DNA from: Aaosphaeria pasadenensis
Taxonomy: Eukaryota > Ascomycota > Dothideomycetes > Pleosporales
Direction of reading: 5' to 3'
DNA length: 64,000 bases
Assembly (NCBI GenBank): GCA_022813625.1
Contig: JAKLMB010000006.1
Coordinates: forward strand, 372,001-436,000
Within the stretch, counting starts at the first letter, position 1. Each line of letters starts with the position of its first letter. Made by a program: the position numbers and the translations under genes. The notes under the pieces were generated by a model that did no database searches, was not told the origin of the DNA, and saw only the letters and a list, made by a program, of their open reading frames with translations. Below, piece after piece: positions 10,799-23,104 of the stretch.

Positions 10799-12059
10799 TC
10801 GGAGTTTTTACACTTTCTCCCAAAAAGCCCTTTCTTATTCTGACATGTGATGTGTCCTGTGATGATCTTGGAAGTGTCGAGGTCGAACTGATCGCTCCGA
10901 TTTTGTCGAACATGCAAGGTACTTCCACAATCGTCTTCAAAATGTACGTCCAGCGGTAGGTATGAGATGCCCCCTCAGTCATACGCAAGATGTACGTTTA
11001 ACGATAGGAAGGCGATGTCGTACGCCCGACATGCAGAATAGAATGAAAAAGAATGGGGAAAAAATGTATTCGACAAGACCTCTCCCCTTTCCACTAAGAG
11101 AGGGAAGAAGATAAGTTTCTTAGGTTCTCACAAGAGAAGAGATCAGAAGAATAGTTGACTCTACTCTCTCTGAAGGCATGATACAATTCACAAGCAGGCA
11201 GACTGCCACCCTTATATAATCTTCGAGAGAGAATAATAACGGATCCCCGTCTACAATCCCAACTGGTTCGAACCTCTCAACTTTTCCTCCCATTACCACA
11301 AACTTCATGACCACATGATAAATCTATGAAGCCATTCAACTCTGTCACTCAATATAACATAGAACCAGAGGTGAATGCCCGAGTCGAACCAGAGGTGGAG
11401 AGACCCCGACGGCCATTGAGGTAGATAGAGAACACCTCCTGGGAACACACATGGCAAAGAGAGGTAGATGGGATTTCCAAGTGACTCAAGATGACGAGAA
11501 GTGTACCCGCCGATGTCGTTCAACGTAAAACCTGGCCGAATGGGCTGACAAATGGATTGCATTGCAGTGAAGTGAGTGTCTCTGAGGATGTTAGCAATTG
11601 GATCCCGCAGGTAAGTCAAGTAGAGAGAATATCCAGAGTTGTCTATCCCAGAGTGCAGATCAAGAGAACGAGAATGGGGAATCCAATCCATCAGTGCATC
11701 ACTCCCCATATACCATGAGACGTCTCGTCCAGTATCTCACTAGCAGCTACCGTTCCATGTCCAGCTAGTCGATCAACTGATTCGTCCGGACGTCTTTCCG
11801 TACTAACCAAAAAGCTTCCAGACGACGGCGATTCCTTGTCCGCCGCGCAATCTTCACCTTTGAAAGATTAGAGCCTCTCTAAAGCGTGTTACCAGCACCT
11901 TGTTGTCCTGTGTCCAGCTCCCTGTCTACCTACACATATTCCCCAGATATCTAGCGGAGGGCGGAAGCTAGGCGGAGAGGAGTGGCTCATTGTGCGACCA
12001 TTCGAGCTCAACGAACCGGAAATTGACACAGGAAGCGGCGGAACGTCCGAACTAAGAAG

Positions 12060-13110
12060 AGGTGAGGCCAATCGAAAAGCTGAAACGCAGGCTGAAGTAC
12101 GACTGCTCCGGAAGGGGGCGGATAGCAGGCTCAGGAGGATCCATATACGCTGGAGAAGCTTCGATCTAGTTGAAGCAGGTGGTGTGGGTGAGTCGAACTG
12201 AACTTTTGTTCATCCTGCTGAGCTGTGAGAACGGTGGCTGTGGTGCTCTGGGAGGGGGTAAGGTCAATCATAGGGCTGAATGGGTCGTACATACACTGTA
12301 GACGACCCGATCTGGTTGGACCATGTGGAGAAGGTGAGCCGATCTGAACTCTTGTTCATCCTGCCAAGCTGTGAGAAAGTTGGTAGTGGTACTTATAGAG
12401 ACAAGCTCAACTACAGGGCTGAAGAGATTGTATGAGCACGATTGCTTTCGCTTGAGACGACTTTGGGTGTTGAGATGGTGCAGGAGGCACCTCGCTCCTG
12501 TTGAGACAGGTCGGGAAGAGAGGGATACTTGCTCGTCTTACTGACCGTGGGAATCAAGACTCCATCTGCATGGGACGAACTGGAGATTTGAGAATATAGG
12601 TACGTGGGAGGATCGGTCGAAAGCAGAATGTTCGTCCGTCGTGCTGAGCTGGAGCAAAACGATCGCGGCGATAAGAGGGAGTAGGCTGAAACAGTAGAGC
12701 CTGCGGAGTTTCCTTGGTAGAGATAGTGCTATTGCCGCAATCTGAGCGGGAGATTAGGAGAAGATTGAATGGTTTGCGTTGGAACGGTAGGGTCTAGCAT
12801 CTTCATGGGCAATTGGAAGTTTCGGAGGCTACATTGCTTGGAGAGACAAGAATAGGGTATGGGATCTTACAGAGGTTTCATGGTAGAGACCGTTCTGCTG
12901 TGCCAACTTGAGGCAAGTTGATTCGGAGATTGGAGAGCAGGAGACCACGGAAGTATTCTAGAAATTGTGAATTCAGTATTTGCATGGGGAACCAGAGATG
13001 TAAGAGCCACAACGCTTAAAGAATAAGAAGGGGCGGAAGAGCTTGCAGAGATCTCGTGGTAGAGACAGTAATGCTGTGCAAAGTTGGTTTGAAAGATCAG
13101 AATATCGTTG
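12060..13110 (+). repeat. Decayed direct-repeat array (about 150-180 bp spacing)
   Basis: A core containing GTTCATCCTGC and AGCTGTGAGAA occurs at 12187-12243 and again at 12337-12393, with about 48 of 57 bases identical by eye. Weaker copies of the core lie near 12527, 12630, 12890 and 13065. A second block, GGTAGAGAYMGT, recurs at 12716, 12882 and 13058 (spacing 166 and 176). GGCTGAA recurs near 12090, 12274, 12416 and 12683. The frames are full of stops, so the array does not encode a repeat protein today. No terminal repeats or transposase remnants were seen. Confidence 0.7.
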
Positions 13111-15279
13111 AATAGTCTTGGCATGGTAGTAGCCCTAATGTCTATAGGGAAGTAAAGGCTCTGGATTTTAGTTTGCTTGAAGAGAGAAAGGACGTGAGGG
13201 GAGCACCTCTCGGTCGATTAGAAGACTGGGACATTAGGTGACGGTTACAACCATCAACATTATCACATGAACAGCCTTTCCTGAACTTGAAAGACATCCA
13301 ACGAATTATCTTAACTTTGAATGGCGAATGCTCAATATCAAAATATCTAATCTTTGTTGGAAAGCTTTCTAGGCCAGGGAGCAAAGGAATAGCATAGAAA
13401 GAGAGAGCAACCCTATCCACCTCCCAGTTTCCCAATCGACCAATAGTACATAATTATAGAGGCCAAAGGTCAGATACATTGCTGTGGCGGTACATGGAAT
13501 CAGTCAATTGGGGTATGGATTAGATGGGTGGCATCCATGACTCGGGCATTTTCACGTCGCCTTTCCAGATCCATCTAGATGGACAAGGAAACCATCCCAA
13601 GCCAGATGTCTCACGGACATTGGCAAAATCCATACTCGAAGTACCCATATGCTGCAAACACCGTGTACAGCACTGTACTATCAAGTGCAAACCCCAGTAA
13701 ATGAACTACAACATTCGCCTGAATAAGTCACAGATCATTGAAACTAAAGCAAAACATACTCAATCGCGCCATATCTGCTGCCTTGGCCTTGACGGATCCC
13801 CCACCCGTCGGACCCAAGGGTGCGGGTCTTGAAGAAATTCTCGTTCCAACCGCTGACCTGGGACCGGTCGACCTTCGGTGCAGAGGCAACGAATTCTCGG
13901 ACAGATCGTCAGCAATTTATGCGATAAAACGCCCGCAAGAATACATTTGGATGCCCACATTGAGTCGATGCATCCCTGATTATGTGCTGCAAGGGGTGGG
14001 TGTGTGGTACATGCATATAGGAACTGCACAGTTGAGCTCTGATTTTGCCAGGAATTAAGGTCAGATATGCTGTGACGCGGGCACGTAAAGCACAGACACG
14101 TTCACATCCGGACGAAATGAGCACAAGAAGACTTGATCGATCAGGCTGAAAAGTTGTGGTTACATTAGACAAGTAGGGAACTACGGGCATCTACCAAGCC
14201 GAGGAGAACCGATTTCATCCAATGTGGGAGAGCAAGTTGTGCATTTGAATAGGGCATACATTAGTCTACCACAACTGCTTCTGTCAAGCACTCGCGCTTC
14301 CGGACTGATTAGCTTGCAAGAGGAGGATATTGCAACATTTACTTGGATATGTCATCTTGAAAAACTACGCAGGAATATACAACTTATTTAGTAGAACATG
14401 AATAAAATACAACTCTAAGCTGAACATAAGATTTTTTAATTGCACGTCCTACTAGAACCTATGAAATAATCACTCTGTAACTTCACACTGACTTGCTCTA
14501 CAGGTAGAAGCATTCCCGATGAATCCACCACCGCCGAAAATGGCAGTCCATCAGCCGGCTTGTATCTGTGAATTCCATCGAATCAATACTGGAACCGCTG
14601 ATATTAACGTCGATCGTTCTTTGGAGGTAGCTGCAGTTACAATTGAACTACTTCGGCTCGGCCATAACCCGAGAAAATGATTTCATCCCTAATCTGCAAC
14701 TCACATCCATTACCTACCAGAAGTAGTTCACTTACTCTAAATGTGGGCCCCGTTCTGTAAGCCACATGTCATTTCTGGTCCAGATCTTGCGCGAGCCCTT
14801 AGCCCATCACATTTCAATGGCTCATCAACGCCACTTTTCAATTCATCCAATCGCAAATACCGCGCCACAAGGAACTTTTCTAGAATGGCCAAATTCTACA
14901 TGCGTAACGTACAGCTTCTGTCGAATCGCAGTGTGCTTTGCATGCGTACTCGTACTGTGACTCGTAGTCGAATACATCACCAATGTCTGCAAGCCACTCA
15001 GAACGTCGCTATTTCGCAGCACATTAAGCTAGCAAGCCTGGCACCCTCGATGGACTGTGACGTACAAGAACCCGCAAAGCCACGCGTCGTGGCATTATAG
15101 AATATAGCTATACAATGGAGTAAAAATGTATCTATATATTCCATTGATTAATGCTTCTGGCATGCTTGTGTCTAGAGGTAGAGGCTATTCTTCTATAAGC
15201 CACAATTTTGTACCTATGTGTACATGTGTGAGAGAGCAATCCCACCCTCCTTCGTCCATTCACCACAAGCCCGTCGATC

Positions 15280-16815
15280 ATGCAGGGACTAAAGATGCTT
15301 AGCATCGGTAAGCAAAAGCTTATTTCCCCGCACCCCACTATCATTCAACTTAACGATGCCTCGTAGTGTTCGCAGCTGTTGCGACGATATTATCAATTGC
15401 GCGGGCAGAAACGTCTATCAACTCGTCATTGGTGTACAACACCGGCCGCAGCGGTTCTCTAGCCTTCGCCGTAGTTCCCGTACAAGATGACGGGTCGTTA
15501 TATTTCCACCTCGAGGCTCCGGCCGAGTATAGCTGGGTTGCTGTCGGGACGGGAGATCAGATGGCTGGAAGTCTGATGTGGGTTGCGTATCGAAGTAGGA
15601 ATGGGACCGGTACGACTTCACCGTAGCAGCAGCAACCTCGGTGGTTTTGATCTTTTAGTTTGGGCGTCCATCACGGCTATGCTAGATGCTGATCCATTGC
15701 TTCTAGGTGTAACACTATCCCCACGCACCGTGAACGGACACGTCGAGCCCTCATACTCCCCATCAATCAACTGCCACATCCTCACCAGCAACACCGCTTC
15801 CAACGGCATCGTCAAAGCCAACAATGGCCACGATATCCTCGCTGTAAACGCCATCTGCCACAACATCACCACCTCCCATTCCCCCACAGCCGACGAAGGC
15901 GAAGCCAGCGTGAACCTCACCAGCACAACCCAACCCTTCATCTTCGCCCTCGGACCCACAGATCGAAAGATACGATCAGACAGCAAAACCGCGGGGATAC
16001 GCCGACACGAGATGTACGGCCAATTCTCGATGGACCTCTCGAAAACCGCACTTACAGACTCCATTTCAATCGATCAAGTATCAGCACAGTTCAATAGTGT
16101 AGGTGATTGGCAGAATTCAAACGCACAGCTGATAGGCGACGTCACACGCGACCACGACTGGGCGCCAGCCACACACGGCGCATTCATGTGCGTGACGTTC
16201 GTGCTCGTCTTCCCTCTTGGCGTCGTTTTTCTGCGTCTACTCGAGCGTGTCAAGTGGCATGCGTGGGTGCAGACTTTTGGTGTGGTGCTTGTTGTTGTGG
16301 GGTTGGGCGTGGGTGTTTACTTGGGGATGGAGTATAACCATGTAAGTCTTTTCCCTGTATCGGTTTTAGTATGCTCGGTTTTTGATGAGATGATATAGTC
16401 CAAGAACTTCAATTGCGCGCACCAAGTCATCGGGATCATCGTTGTGGTGTTTACGTTCGTGCAGCTTAGCATCGGTGTCGTACACCATAGGCTGTATGGT
16501 CGCCATGGCCGATCTGCAGCGTTCGGATATGTCCATCGCTACTTGGGACCGCTTGTGCTTATTCTCGGCGCTGTGAATGGGTTTCTAGGGTTCGATTTTG
16601 CGGATGATGGCGGGGGTAATGTTTGGTATGGCGTTATCGTGGGGGTTGTGTTTGTGGCGCTGGTTGCGGCGCTGCTTTGGGCCAGGCGACGGAGGAAGGT
16701 TAAGGATGCGGTGATGGAGAGGGGGGACAGTGAGGGGGATGGAGCGTTTGTGCAGGGTGAACGATCAGGCGAAGTGCGAAGAGGTATTCCGTTGAAGATC
16801 TTTCGGTGGAATTAG
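15280..16815 (+). CDS. DOMON-cytochrome b561 membrane redox protein
   Basis: Predicted 440-residue protein from exons 15280-15307, 15367-15609, 15707-16341 and 16399-16815; all junctions have GT-AG borders and keep frame. A signal peptide (about residues 1-23) leads into a DOMON/CDH-cytochrome-like domain (about 30-230). Its GDQMAGSLMW segment near residue 75 corresponds to the region carrying the methionine heme ligand in cellobiose-dehydrogenase cytochromes. Five hydrophobic helices follow (about 245-400). Histidines in ATHGAF, WHAW, AHQVIG and YVHRYLG match the heme pairs of b561 proteins. A basic stop-transfer (RRRRK) and an acidic cytosolic tail end the chain. The likely role is trans-membrane electron transfer to an extracellular acceptor, possibly ferric iron; the substrate is not readable. 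It stands alone between a gene-poor stretch and the acyltransferase gene. Confidence 0.88.
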
Positions 16816-17428
16816 TAAGGCCTTGAAAGGGGGGAGTAAGAGTAAGTAGGTAACTATACTTATGCTTCTATAAATTGTAGAATATTTAAAAGTTAATTTA
16901 GAGTGTTCATAGTGTATATAGAAAGAACACGAAATCTTTATTCGAGGCATATACATCCCACAAACGACAACCAGCCTTATTGAGTACGACCCTCACATGA
17001 GCATCACCTACAATATCAGAGCATAATCTCCTTTTTCTTCAAATGGCTGATATCTTGACCTCCAATTCCATGCCGCTCGATAACGACGATGTGATGATCC
17101 CTCACAGAAGACCCAATTGAAAGATTATAGATGTTCAGTATAAATTTTAAATTTTGATAGATTTAGTTTTTGCTTCGACTACGACTCGAAAAAAATGTAA
17201 CTCTTTGGTATCATTTGTAGAAAGAAAGGAAGAAGAAGAAAAACCAGAACAGAGAGATGAATGGACGGACGACGGAACGGTATGGTGTGAGGAGATACAC
17301 AACACGTCCACGCATCCCATACTCGACTGACCGACTGACTGATATGACAACGGCACCCAAAGGCAAACAAAAAAATAAAAATGAAATCCAAACAGCGTAG
17401 TTTTCCCTCAGGCGCTCGCTTATCCTAT
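16816..17428. other. Convergent intergenic region, AT-rich
   Basis: Lies between the ends of the DOMON-b561 gene (+) and the acyltransferase gene (-). AT-rich, with several A/T runs suitable for poly(A) signals on both strands. No gene seen. Confidence 0.6.
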
Positions 17429-19829
17429 CTATTTATTTTTCTTCGTCATGGTGAGACCCTCCGGGAAATCATGGTCCTCGCTACCCGTAGTCGGCGTCGT
17501 AGCACCACTGCTCGCACCGTCCCAGCCGTCCGCCCCGCCGCTGCTCCTCCTCCTGCCGCGCTCCCTCATCGCGCCGCGGATCTTCTTCGACACCTCGTCG
17601 AGGCTGTCCTTGTCGTCCAGCGTGCTGAACGCCTTGAGCTGGAAGCCGCCGAGCGATCCGTTGCGGCTGCGGCTTTTCTTGGGCGTGGACGGGCGGGTGG
17701 AGAAGAGGTCTTGGTTCGCGATGTCGTGGAAGGATTCGTTGCGGGGGAGGTGGCTGGAGGGGGGACGCTCGCTCGAGGGGGACACGGCGGAGTCGTCGAG
17801 GCTCTTTCGGCGCGTGCCGCCGGGGGTTTGGGGAGGCGAGTGCGTGAAGGGGTCGTGGACGATGCGCTTGGAGTCGAAGTCGTCGAACATTTCGGGTCCG
17901 AGTGTGTTGATGATTTCGTTTACGGCTTTCGAGAGCTCTTCGCGGCGTTCTTGTAGTCTGACCATTTCGTTGCTTGAGGAGGGGTCCATCATCTTGATTA
18001 GTGGTCCGAGTGACTTGACGATGTCCATGCCGACCTCGCCGAAGCGGAGTGCAGCGTATGTCACGGTCGGGTAGATGATCATTTGCGCCAGGATGAGCCA
18101 TTTCAAGGGAATTCCGGGTCGGACCGCCCACTCGAACCAACCGTACCGGTAAAAGATTGTGACCCAGACGATGTGGAACGTGTATGACAAAGGTGCTACC
18201 ACGAGAGCGACTAGCAATTTCCATGTGGCCATGACATCACGAGCCTGAACCTTAACGTTGGATGCCGCGAGCGCTTCCTTGGCCTTCTTGATGGAGATCA
18301 ACTTCGTGAAGATGAAAACTAGGGAGAAGAGGAGTGTTCCAGGAATCACAAAGATCGACAGAGTAACAATCTTGATCACTCTCCACCAGAAGAGGAAGAA
18401 GATATAATGAAGAGGATATTTCCCATACTGGACTTGGTGATCTCGGATTCCTACGGCGTAAAGGCGCTTGTTGTAAGCCACGACGGCATCTTTCAGGGAG
18501 ACAATGCGTGGATCATCCTTGTATCGTTCATAGCCTTTCACGAGCCGGCGGTTCAATTCAACAATCCTGGGTAACGGCAGTTTAGTGCCTTTGGGATTGT
18601 AAAGTCGTCGGACGGTTTGAATCAACTGTTTGAATAATCATTAGCAAGTGGAAATTACGAAAGACAGGGCGCAATCTTTACCAAAAGGGTTTCATAGTCA
18701 GGCGCGGTCACGGTCACGGTCTCGAGAGATTCGCGGACCATTTCAAGCATGGTCCCAATAGCCTCCCTGCGGCCGTCTCCAGTGTACTTATCCACAAGAT
18801 CCAGCGGAACATCAAGAGCTGTACCGAACTCAATAACCGCCCGCGAGCGGAACTTGTGTGCATGGAAATAGTTCATGCCCACTGGAATGATCTTGAGATT
18901 GCAGTCACGCTTCTCTGCGACGGTACCAAGCGCCATAATGGCAACACCAGCTGTACCAAGTTAGTGAAAGCACTCACAAATACCATGAAGAGATACCCAT
19001 ACCTTTCAGAGGCAACAAAGTTGTCCGATCGTGACTACCACCCTCAGGGAAGATTCCAATGCTGCCGCCAGCATGTAGAACAGCGTGTACCTTATCATAA
19101 ACCTCTTTCTGGTTAAGTTTGGGCGCTACCTGGAAATCGGTTCCTTCGAAATCAGGGGCCGTCCCGCTCTTCTCCCTAGCTCCAGCTACAAACGATCCAG
19201 CCTCAGTCATGTCGTTCCTCCCAGTCAACTGTTGCATCGCGACACCCCCCTTGAAGGGTCGCTTGAGCCGAATCTCTTCATTGCTGATAATCTCCTGAAT
19301 CTCTGCATTCGCCGAAGCTTCGTTGACCTTGGGGAGGTACAGAGTGCCGCCGACTTGAAATGGGGGTTCCTGGAAAGTGGTGCCTACACCGCGGAGCAGG
19401 CATGGATCGTTGACCGGGTCGGGAAGGTATATCTTGCCCTTCGCAGGCTTCGTCGAGTCCATGGCTCGTCCCACAGAGACGGCTCCCGTCAAGCCAGCCA
19501 TTGCGCCTATGAAGCGTCTCTTCATCGATTTTTCGGCGATCAGGAAATGGATTCGGCGGTCGGTTTCTTTCTTTACGCATCGCATCAAAATCAGGGGGTC
19601 CACGAACTGCAGCCAGCTAGTTAGCTGTGATCCTCGGATCGTCAGAGCTCATATTGCTTACCTGGTTCGCGTGCGGAGCGCACACGAACAGAACCGGGCC
19701 TTCCTTAGGCACCTTCCATGAGCTGCGGGGGTGCACCTCGCGGAAAAAGAGCTCCACTAGGATAGAAAACGTCCATAAGAAGGCATCATAAACATATTTG
19801 TTCATGAGCCCGGTATCCTTTCTCCCCAT
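17429..19829 (-). CDS. Glycerol-3-phosphate/DHAP O-acyltransferase, Sct1/Gpt2 type
   Basis: ER enzyme for the first acylation of phospholipid and triacylglycerol synthesis (glycerol-3-phosphate to lysophosphatidate). Model of 745 residues: exons (transcript order) 19662-19829, 19003-19606, 18682-18950 and 17429-18625. Splicing joins APHANQ to FVDPLI, forming the block I acyl-transfer motif; the spacing here is H-x5-D rather than the textbook H-x4-D, which I believe is normal for fungal Sct1/Gpt2. The FPEGGSHDR block III lies just before intron 2. Several hydrophobic segments follow in the last exon (GKYPLHYIFFLFWWRV, WKLLVALVVAPL, WLILAQMIIYPT). The Ser-rich C-terminal tail, with RRKSLDD and Pro-Thr/Ser sites, fits the phosphoregulated tail known in yeast Sct1/Gpt2. 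The start ATG at 19829 sits directly before the first conserved block. Confidence 0.94.
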
Positions 19830-21227
19830 ATTGTTGTGGTGGCCGCGCAGGCTGGCCAGGAGTCGAGGGTGTTGTCGTGTAAGATATTATTTATGAGGCA
19901 ATTCGGGGGTGACGGCGGGGGTCTCGCGACGTGATGTGATGTTGCTGGGATTCGCGACGCTAGAAAGATCCAGAAGCGAGAGATCGATCTTGAGACGTGT
20001 CATTTGAATGCCGCGATAGATTTCGAAGGTGTGTTTCTACGAGAAAGGACTCACATTTTAAAAAGAAGTAGGATAGGAATAAAGTTTGAGTGAAGATGGA
20101 GCTGACCGACCAGCGTGGGAGAGCTAGACCATGATATGGGGAATATTAATGGCGCGCGCACGCGGAGACAAGGCCTGGGCGCAAGGATAGCCGGAACCCG
20201 GCGGCGGAGAAGGGTGATAAGAGCGTTAGATGGGCTTGCAGTTAGTAAGTCGAGAGTTCGATGTGAGACGCTATAGCTGTTGTTGAGGCAAACGTTGAGG
20301 AGGCGGGCCGGAGGAGATGCAGGAATACTCGGCGGAGAGGAGCTCGAACGGGATGGGTTAAACGACGACTACCCACTATTCCTCCTCCTATGCGTAGTTA
20401 CTGTACTGTACTGTGTGATGTGACTGCAACTTTCGGCTGCGACTTCAAACTAATGCGAACGGTCACTTGTGAATGTGCTATGACGTGACGTGAGTTGACA
20501 GATTGACAGGCCCAGAGAGGTATTAGAACAACTGATCTGTACGAGTACTGGAACTGCTAATGGGCCCCTGGGGTTTGCGTGGGTGGCGTAGATTCTAGCG
20601 GGACACTCTGCAGATGATCACGCTTCCTCCTGCCTCGAATGGTAAGTCCAGGTCTTGAGTATAAAATTGTATTGTAACTGTAAAAGTGCATGCAGACGAT
20701 TATTTATGTAGATCCTCAAAGATTCGATAATCACTGACTTGTTTTCCCAACACGGACATAAGTACTTGTGACACCTCTCTTCACATGCCTAACCACCCTT
20801 CGGAGTGCGAACACCCGTCCCGTGCACTCCCTGGCCTCCCTAACATCAGCGGACTTGGTCATCAACTATATCTACTGAATATGTATGAGGTAGGTATTTA
20901 TGTATAGGTGACCACCCCAACTCCGCGACATCACGAAACACCTCAGACAGTACAAAAGCAAGCAAGTGCAGAGTTTATGGTATTCTCAGTCCTTTCTATT
21001 CCGTCGATCTCGGCATTAGATCTAAAGGGGGTGTCGCCCTCGATTGCTGCCATCATGGTATTTTATAAATTTGCATGCATCGTACATCGAGTACAGCTGC
21101 TTGGTGTTCTAGCACCTTGAATGGGGTAAAAATAATATATATACAGGTAAAATGCATGAAACGAACAGCCTTGGATATGGCGGTTCAAGGAAGAAGTACA
21201 AGAAGTTTGTAGGAAACGACGCTTGAT
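19830..21227. other. Upstream region of the acyltransferase gene
   Basis: About 1.4 kb between the acyltransferase start codon and the stop codon of the GH76 gene, both on the minus strand. It contains the acyltransferase promoter and the GH76 3' UTR. No open frame resembles a gene. Confidence 0.6.
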
Positions 21228-23104
21228 TTACAGCAGTCCGCCAATGATGGCAAGGGTGACCGCGCCGATGACGGCATAGCTTGTGGTCTGCAGACTTGAA
21301 GCTACACCTGTGAACTCGATCGGACCGGTCGAATTTGCGGGTGGAGGGACAGGTACTGTTCCATTAGGAGGAAGAATAGGAATCGTGGTCTCGATGGATG
21401 GAGGAGCGGGCACAATTGGCGACGCTGTCGTGGGAACGGGAGGTGGTACCCATACAGTCACAGTAGAGGTAGGTGTACATGTGCATACACCAGGCGTTAC
21501 TGGTGTATTCACTGGAAGCTTGCTAGTGACTGGCTCGCTGGGTGCAGGCAGGCTGGATGCGGGTTCGCTGGGTATAGGTGCACTTGGAACGACCGGGCTG
21601 GAAGTAGGAATTGATGTAGTGCAAGGCTTCTTGTCGTCAGTGACAGGAGAATTGGGAGTAGGCTCTGGCGCTTGAGCTGCTGCTGATGTGGCGAGGGTCG
21701 TAGCAGGTGGGGTTGCAGGTGCTGAGGGTACTTCCTTGCTCACAGAAGTGGAACTCGCCTCAGGTGCAGCCGACGATGAGGGAATGGGTACAGGCTGAGG
21801 TTGGGGCTCAGGATTGTTCTCGCCCTGAATAGACGGAACAATTCCCTCTTCCAACATGAGGAGTGCTTGTGTCACCTCCAGAGCAGCGAGTTGCTGACCG
21901 GTGCCAGTTGTGCCATCCCAGTTGCCAGTGTACCATTTGCTACCACATTCCTTGCCAGTTGCACCGCCAGTGCAAGATTTTGCTGCCGACACGGCGGACT
22001 TCTTCAACCACTTGGTAATTCGCTCCCTCGTAAATGGGGCCATTAAAGCGGTCTTTCCCATGGATCGAGAGAGGTATGCTTTGAAGCTTTGCTGGTCCAG
22101 GTTGCAGTGTCGACCAGTCTCGCCGGTTTCACAAGCCACCTCGTACATGATATCGGTTGCGTTCTCATAAGGCCCAAAGAAAGCGGCGGATTGCTCTACG
22201 AAACCATTGGTGTGCTTCTTCCATGCAGCATCTCCGTCGGTGAAGTTGTACATCACACTCGAGCCGTGCAGGTACATTCCAATGTTGTAGGTCCATTGTG
22301 TGTGGTCCATCTCTTTACAAGCCTTCAACTCATCCGCACCATCATACACCTCGTACTTGTCACTAATCAAGCCCACCTCCTTCGTCCAGTCGAAGATTTT
22401 CGTGGCCCAGTCGGCGTAGGTCTGGTTTCCTGTGTAGCGAGCAAGGCGGGCACCGAGAGCGAATGTCGCTCCATTAGAGATAGAGTTCTTGTAAGTATAA
22501 CCATAGTCGTTTTCAGGGTAGATCTGCCATTTCAAACCTCCGCCACAGGTATCGGCAGCCCATCTAGAGACGATGTTGTTGAAGCAGTTCTCCACAACTT
22601 GTAGATAAGTTGCTGGCGCCTTCTGTGCGGGATCGGGGAATTGATATTCGACTGCTGACATGACGGCCAAACCCCAGAAGGCTTGATCATCGTTGCCCTC
22701 TTGATCCTTTCGCCAAGGAAGGATGATGTCGTTGTTTGGACCATAGTTGGAGACCAGAGCTTGGGTGAGTGTCGACACATAAGAGGCATCGCCAGTGAAC
22801 TGGGAATATTCAATCATGCCACCCCATGCAGCGCCAGCTGCCCACCAGTAATGGGGTTTGGGGAAGATTCCAATCTCTTCAGCAGGCAAGCCAGAGGCAT
22901 TGTTGACATAGTGGGACATCAAACCGAATGCGTACTCCTTAGTCACATCCCGGATGGAAGCTTGATGGCAGACTTAGCATTTTGGTCGAATGAATCTCGG
23001 ACTTTCGCTCACTTACCTGCATCATCAGGGTTAAACTGAATGGCACTGACCAAGGAAGCAGTGCAGGGAAGGAGCACAGCTCCTAGGGAAGAAGTGAAAC
23101 GCAT
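21228..23104 (-). CDS. GPI-anchored GH76 mannanase/transglycosylase (Dfg5/Dcw1 family)
   Basis: Predicted 606-residue cell-surface protein; exons 23017-23104 and 21228-22960. The start at 23104 gives a signal peptide (MRFTSSLGAVLLPCTASLVSA). The mature chain opens with FNPDDAASIRDVTKEYAFG, as in Dfg5/Dcw1 proteins. The GH76 (alpha/alpha)6 domain spans about residues 25-400, with PKPHYWWAAGAAWGGMI and the vicinal aspartates of GNDDQAFWG near residue 137. A Pro/Ser/Thr-rich linker of about 150 residues follows, then a hydrophobic tail (AVIGAVTLAIIGGLL) consistent with GPI attachment. Family members are thought to graft GPI-anchored mannoproteins onto wall glucan by acting on alpha-1,6-mannan in the GPI glycan. 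The GPI8 transamidase encoded at 38400-39631 would catalyse its anchoring, but the two genes are not adjacent. Confidence 0.93.

Larger units (their letters stand above)
10310..15279. other. 5-kb gene-poor region downstream of the velvet gene
   Basis: No supportable gene found on either strand. The first 500 bases are probably the 3' UTR of the velvet gene, with an AATAAA at 10793-10798. A decayed direct-repeat array occupies about 12060-13110. The remainder (13.1-15.2 kb) shows scattered AT-rich segments, short open frames and no recognised family or terminal repeats. Confidence 0.6.

Noticed and set aside
11265..11275. GGTTCGAACCT, resembling a tRNA B box
   Set aside because: No A box or cloverleaf could be found upstream at the right distance; not a tRNA gene.
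875..15279. Transposable element or CRISPR array in the gene-poor region
   Set aside because: No transposase, reverse transcriptase, terminal repeats or regular spacer-repeat structure could be seen; the repeats present are simple or decayed direct repeats.
19592..19680. Broken catalytic motif in the acyltransferase (H-x5-D instead of H-x4-D)
   Set aside because: The motif is formed across an intron as PHANQFVDP, which I believe is the normal fungal Sct1/Gpt2 form, so I do not treat it as a defect.
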